From: a virus
Strand: one strand, 5' to 3'
Length of the DNA: 64,000 bases
IMG/VR virus record: IMGVR_UViG_3300031236_000004
Location: 22,622-86,621 of that record
A model generated the notes under the pieces. It was not told where the DNA came from and did no database searches. It saw only the letters and a program-made list of their open reading frames with translations. Below, one piece after another: positions 61,301-64,000 of this stretch (position 1 is its first letter; the number at the start of each line of letters is the position of its first letter). A program made the position numbers and the translations under genes.

Positions 61301-62680
61301 AGCGGCTCGCGGCTGGCCCTCGGGCCGCTGACCGACGCGGACGTGGCGAAGATGTCGTCCGGCGCGCTCCAGGACCCGAGCAAGCTCATCCGGGCCAAGG
61401 ACCTGCGCCCGGAGACCGGCGGCCTGTTCGACCCCGGCGTCACCGGCGGCATGTCCGGCACGAAGTGGTCGCACGTCGACCTGCACGAGCCGATCGTCAA
61501 CCCGGTGTTCGAGGAGCCGGTCCGCCGCCTGCTCGGGCTGACGCAGAAGGAGTTCAGCGAGCGCGTCGGCCGCGGCGGCGAGTGGTTCAAGAAGGCGCTC
61601 GACGAGATCGACGTCGACGACAAACTCGCCGAGCTGCGGGTGGAGTCGCGCCGCGCGCGCGGACCAGCACTCGACGGCGTCGTCAAGCAGGTGAAGTACC
61701 TCGAGGCGCTGCGCGACCGGAAGCTCAAGCCGAGCGACGCGTACGTCCTCTCGAAGGTCCCCGTCACGCCCCCGGTCATCCGGCCGATCCTGCCGCTCAA
61801 GGACGGGCGCCTCCAGGTCGGCGACGCGAACCTGCTCTACAAGGACGCCTTCCTCGCCAGCGACCAGCTGCGCGAGGCCTCGAAGTCGCTGCCGGAGTCG
61901 GAGCTGGCCGACCCCCGCCGCCACCTCTACGACGCCGTCGGCGCGCTGTTCGGCGTCGGCGAGCCCGTGAGCCCGACCGCCGAGCGGCGAGGCACCAAGG
62001 GCTACCTCGCGGCCATCGCCGGGACGCGGCCGGGCTCGGGATTCTTCCAGGGGAAGATCCTCAAGCGCCAGCAGGACGTCAGCGGCCGCGCGACCGCGGC
62101 GCCAGACCCGACGCTCTCATTGGACGAGGTGGGCGTCCCGGAGGAGATGCTGTTCAAGATGTACGGGAAGTTCGTCATCGGACGCCTCGTACGCCGCGGG
62201 TACAACGCGACGGACGCGCAGAAGCTAGTCGACGATCGCGCGCCCATCGCACGCGATGAACTGATCAACGAATCCCGCGAGCGTCCCGTCTTGCTCAACC
62301 GTGCTCCCAGCCTCCACAAATTCAACATCATTGCCGCATACCCGAAGATGGTCGACGGCAAGACGCTCAAGACAAATCCGTTCATGGAGAAGGGGAGCAA
62401 CCTGGACTACGACGGAGACGCCCTGCAGGTGCACGCACCGGTCACTCCGGGCGGCATCGAGGACGCGAAGAAGATGACGCTGTCGCACCTCATCTTCGCG
62501 GACAAGCGACCCGGCGTGCTGAACGTGGCGCCGGAGCAGGACAGCGTGCTCGGGCTGCACCGCGCCACGCGAGCGCCGTCGAACGCCAAGACGCGCCACT
62601 TCGGATCGCAGGAGGACGCGCTGGCGGCCTACCACCGCGGAGACATCGCGCTGAACGACCCGATCGAGATCAGGCGCTGA
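58334..62680 (+). CDS. RNA polymerase beta fused to the N-terminal half of beta-prime
   Basis: 1448 residues from ATG 58334 with AAGGAAAG upstream. Beta marks: PYFTPRHTFIVDGTEY, HPTHMGILDPARSPESF (385-401), ALALGTNLRVGYVSYRGLN, GDKLTGRYGNKGVIAKIVP (about 773-791) and YDFNQQPGRGG near 900. After a linker at about 955-997 come beta-prime marks: GGLFDPGVTGG, KDGRLQVGDANLLY, GKILKRQQDVSGRA, RPVLLNRAPSLHKF and the catalytic loop NLDYDGD with Asp1358, 1360 and 1362. The protein ends about 80 residues later, so bridge helix and trigger loop are missing and must be in another gene. Nothing in the window supplies them. Confidence 0.92.
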   Translation: MNLRPVIEDAATRREAIRRKATEALEQVFPLKAGKHALELTNVRVEPREFSSREQKLAVLEGRTLSERVRGDLVAKDAAGQQVSAAKDFTLMQLPYFTPRHTFIVDGTEYSVANQLRTKPGAYVRRRGNEELEATFNLAKGANFRVSMDAEKGLLYMQPSHGTSKIPLHPVLRALGVPQQDIAAAWGQELAGLNRDAWKSPDKHVDKLYSTQVHPAKQTAATTDEKARVLREYFDNTVMDPEVCVKTLGYPFDKASPAAVLAASKKLLDVHRAAADVDDRDSLAFKTLHSVDDFVKERIQLGARAMKAKLGWKLDAARGDVRKAMPAGPFTGAVRGLLTGTSLSSVPMQINPMELLDQASKVTMLGEGAIPSERAIPLEARDVHPTHMGILDPARSPESFSIGVDLRAAIGARRDDRGNLYAPVRDVKTGRSTHLAAADMEKSVIAFPGEKVEAGRLVDAMNRGKVERVNAADVTHQIEHVHDLYGPTSNLLPLIYGIQGNRVLMASKHQGQALPLVHREAPLVQVESWKPGVSVEREMVKQIVPTAREAGVVTKIDEDFVHLGPSEKAAAAPSKLHYDQDFPLAAKTALHNTLTVKVGDRVEAGQPLAESNFTRDGALALGTNLRVGYVSYRGLNANDGIVVSQGAADKLISEHMYQHGVSRDGGAEIGREKHRAYFGGKYAASQYANLDEDGVVKPGVVLRHGDPIAVGVRENKATGDAALLGKLSKSLVKPYEEVVERWEHDNPGTVVDVAKTGDRVAASVRTTESLNIGDKLTGRYGNKGVIAKIVPDDQMIRDEHGRPLDLLFTSAGVVSRINPGQIVESALGKVAEKTGKPIILPQYVPGRDNVEYAKKLLAEHGLSDKETVHDPVTRRDIPNVMVGKSYILKLMKTADSNWSAHGSERYDFNQQPGRGGDEGAKGIGRMEFDGLVSHNARNILREAASIKSQRNDEFWRAVQLGLPTPAPKTPFAYDKLLSMLTGAGVKVDKSGSRLALGPLTDADVAKMSSGALQDPSKLIRAKDLRPETGGLFDPGVTGGMSGTKWSHVDLHEPIVNPVFEEPVRRLLGLTQKEFSERVGRGGEWFKKALDEIDVDDKLAELRVESRRARGPALDGVVKQVKYLEALRDRKLKPSDAYVLSKVPVTPPVIRPILPLKDGRLQVGDANLLYKDAFLASDQLREASKSLPESELADPRRHLYDAVGALFGVGEPVSPTAERRGTKGYLAAIAGTRPGSGFFQGKILKRQQDVSGRATAAPDPTLSLDEVGVPEEMLFKMYGKFVIGRLVRRGYNATDAQKLVDDRAPIARDELINESRERPVLLNRAPSLHKFNIIAAYPKMVDGKTLKTNPFMEKGSNLDYDGDALQVHAPVTPGGIEDAKKMTLSHLIFADKRPGVLNVAPEQDSVLGLHRATRAPSNAKTRHFGSQEDALAAYHRGDIALNDPIEIRR

Positions 62681-62682
62681 GC

Positions 62683-62690
62683 CTATAATT
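62683..62690 (+). promoter_or_regulatory. Candidate -10 promoter box CTATAATT
   Basis: TATAAT at 62684-62689 begins four bases after the polymerase stop codon and lies 12 bases before the next ATG at 62702. It repeats the octamer at 28645-28652. Transcripts from here would be leaderless or nearly so. Confidence 0.45.
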
Positions 62691-62701
62691 CGAGGGTTCC
62701 A

Positions 62702-63154
62702 ATGCCCTTCCGCAGCGAGAGCCAGCGGCGCTTCATGTACGCCCGCCACCCAGAGATGGCCAAGGAGTGGCAGGAGCACACGCCCGAGGGAGCCAAGCTC
62801 CCCGAGAAGCTCAAGCACTCGCACGCCCTCGGCGCCGCCGACGCCCTCTCCCGCTTTGGCTTCAAGACTGCCGGCGAGGAGATCCGGCTGAAGATCCCGC
62901 GGCGCGAGTTCCACGGCTGGGACGAGGCCTTCCGCGCCAAGCCCGGCGCCAAGCGCGCCAGCGAGGGGAACGCGGACGCCCTGGCCGAGGCGCTCGACAA
63001 GCTCGACGCTCCGCAGTCTCCCGGGGACCAGCTCGCCGCGCGCGACCCGCTCGACCGCTCGACCGCGTGGGGCGCGCCGTCGAACCTGCAGGCAGGGGAC
63101 ACGGCGGGACGGCTCAGCGACATGGGTCAGAACACCAGCTTCGGAGGCATCTGA
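62702..63154 (+). CDS. Small unknown phage protein
   Basis: 150 residues from ATG 62702. PFRSESQRRFMYARHPEMA at the N-terminus is a motif seen in small phage proteins of unknown role. Further on GAADALSRFGF is repeated in related form in the next two genes. The C-terminus is Ala/Asp/Gly-rich. The stop overlaps the next start. Confidence 0.6.
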   Translation: MPFRSESQRRFMYARHPEMAKEWQEHTPEGAKLPEKLKHSHALGAADALSRFGFKTAGEEIRLKIPRREFHGWDEAFRAKPGAKRASEGNADALAEALDKLDAPQSPGDQLAARDPLDRSTAWGAPSNLQAGDTAGRLSDMGQNTSFGGI

Positions 63155-63561
63155 TGCTCGAGCAAGTCGCGAACCGGGGACGCGCGGATGCGCTGAAGAC
63201 CTTCAAGATCGCAGATGTTGAGCCCGAGCCGGGCGCAATGTCCGGCCTCCTCGACAAGGCCAAGGCCTTTGGTCAAGGCCAGTGGGGCGCCGTCAAAGAC
63301 CTCGGCGCAAACCTGCGAGGTGGATTCGGCGGCAAGGAGAATCCAGCCCTCGCGGGCGTGGGCAGCCTCGCCGAAGGCATGCACGGGCCCGCGGTCGACA
63401 TGGGACAGCTGCAGCGCGGACGCGCGCTCGGCAACCTCAAGACGCTCGCGCCGACGCTGGCGGCGGGCGGCGCGATGTACCTGCTCCACCAGCACAACCA
63501 GGCGAAGCGCGAACAGCAGGCCCGCCAGCAGCAGATGCTGATGGGCCAGGGAGTGTACTGA
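63154..63561 (+). CDS. Small protein with hydrophobic segment
   Basis: 135 residues from ATG 63154 (TGATG overlap). GRADALKTFKIAD near the N-terminus repeats the ADA-x-x-x-F motif. Glycine-rich in the middle, with a short hydrophobic segment (TLAAGGAMYLL) before a Gln/Arg-rich end. Likely a virion or membrane-linked protein. Unknown family. Confidence 0.58.
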   Translation: MLEQVANRGRADALKTFKIADVEPEPGAMSGLLDKAKAFGQGQWGAVKDLGANLRGGFGGKENPALAGVGSLAEGMHGPAVDMGQLQRGRALGNLKTLAPTLAAGGAMYLLHQHNQAKREQQARQQQMLMGQGVY

Positions 63562-63562
63562 C

Positions 63563-63850
63563 ATGCCGATGAGTCCACTGATGATGCACAGCCTGTTGGG
63601 CGCGGGGATCGGCGCGGCCGGCGGCGCGCTCGCAGGAGGCGAGGGTCACCGCATGGAGGGAGCGCTCGCGGGCGGCGCACTCGGCGGCATCGGTGCCCAC
63701 GTCGGCAGCAAGGCCAGAACCAACTGGATTGCTAACGCGCCCGTATACGGGCCGCCGAAGCCTGTATACAACTACGGCCCAAACATGGGGACCTTGGCTC
63801 AGCACCACGCCCAAGGCGCAGCCGACGCCATCCGCAACTTCACGCTCTGA
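63563..63850 (+). CDS. Glycine-zipper protein, first copy
   Basis: 95 residues from ATG 63563. LLGAGIGAAGGALAGGEGHR is a glycine zipper, typical of small proteins that insert in or cross membranes, followed by ALAGGALGGIGAHVG. The C-terminus GAADAIRNFTL repeats the motif of the two genes before it. The next gene is a clear paralogue, so this pair arose by duplication. Membrane penetration during infection or lysis is a possible role. Confidence 0.6.
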   Translation: MPMSPLMMHSLLGAGIGAAGGALAGGEGHRMEGALAGGALGGIGAHVGSKARTNWIANAPVYGPPKPVYNYGPNMGTLAQHHAQGAADAIRNFTL

Positions 63851-63893
63851 CCGATGCCTACGACCGAGATGATGGACCGAGGAGGGTGCTGAT

Positions 63894-64000
63894 ATGCCGC
63901 CAATGAACCCCCTGCTTCAGAAGATGTTGATCGGTGGAGGTATCGGCGCGATCGGCGGAGCCGTCGCGGGTGGCAAGGGTCATCGCATGGAGGGCGCACT
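63894..64000 (+). CDS. Glycine-zipper protein, second copy (partial)
   Basis: Starts at ATG 63894 after a strong GGAGGG site and runs off the right edge. The visible residues (MLIGGGIGAIGGAVAGGKGH and RMEGA) align with the start of the previous gene position by position, so the two are paralogues. Confidence 0.6.
   Translation, partial: MPPMNPLLQKMLIGGGIGAIGGAVAGGKGHRMEGA

Noticed and set aside
58334-62680. Two overlapping genes wrongly joined as one polymerase
   Set aside because: The frame is continuous from 58334 to 62680 without a stop, and no start with a ribosome site appears near the beta/beta-prime linker.
1-64000. CRISPR array, integrase or attachment site
   Set aside because: No direct repeat-spacer series, no recombinase motifs and no tRNA-like attachment sequence were seen; lysogeny cannot be judged from this window.

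Overview
This window is a gene-dense, clearly GC-rich piece of a large tailed double-stranded DNA phage, probably a contractile-tailed (myovirus-type) phage of a high-GC host; an actinobacterium is a reasonable guess. The phage assignment rests on a portal, an intein-split large terminase, a frameshifted tail chaperone with a tape-measure candidate, a gp25-like protein and a J-like baseplate protein, a tail-hub lysin and tail fibres. There is no rRNA, recognisable tRNA, CRISPR array, integrase or stretch of more than about 300 bases without a gene. Many neighbouring genes overlap as GTGA, ATGA or TGATG, so long translationally coupled operons are the norm.

Layout. 1-2256 (minus): the start of an XRE-type regulator and a DinG/XPD-like helicase. 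2396-22508 (plus): tail and baseplate operon in the order chaperone G and G-T by -1 frameshift, tape measure, two unknowns, hub with lytic transglycosylase, a sigma-like protein, a degenerate M23 protein, gp25-like, J-like, a baseplate protein, a fibre-type protein, an HNH endonuclease and a fibre. 22505-28622 (minus): two small proteins, an adenosylcobalamin-type ribonucleotide reductase with three inteins and an in-frame TAG, and a RuvC-like nuclease. 28700-30050 (plus): two unknown proteins, followed by a structured non-coding stretch. 30269-36320: a DUF932-like protein, a metallopeptidase/VWA protein and a MoxR-like AAA+ ATPase (minus), with two unknown plus-strand genes inside. 36360-39110 (plus): large terminase with an intein. 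39107-49289 (minus): replication block of DnaQ exonuclease, UDG-PolA fusion, primase-helicase, Cas4-like nuclease and an unknown. 49449-50534 (plus): a sigma factor with two region 4 copies. 50531-56058 (minus): small proteins, a damaged HNH gene, a second Cas4-like nuclease and a SNF2 helicase. 56114-64000 (plus): portal, a small protein, a giant RNA polymerase subunit and small glycine-zipper proteins running off the right edge.

The most remarkable gene is 58334-62680: one 1448-residue chain that reads through a complete RNA polymerase beta-like subunit and then the first half of beta-prime, with the catalytic DxDxD loop intact, and stops just after it. The rest of beta-prime (bridge helix, trigger loop, jaw) is not in the window and should be encoded elsewhere. 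With two divergent sigma-like proteins, one inside the tail operon, this suggests a phage-encoded multisubunit transcription system with an unusual subunit split.

Mobile elements have marked the genome heavily: four inteins, each at a catalytic or highly conserved motif, one intact HNH endonuclease and one HNH gene lacking its catalytic core. AT-richer tracts at conserved motifs may be traces of earlier homing. All calls are by reading the sequence; no database search was possible.
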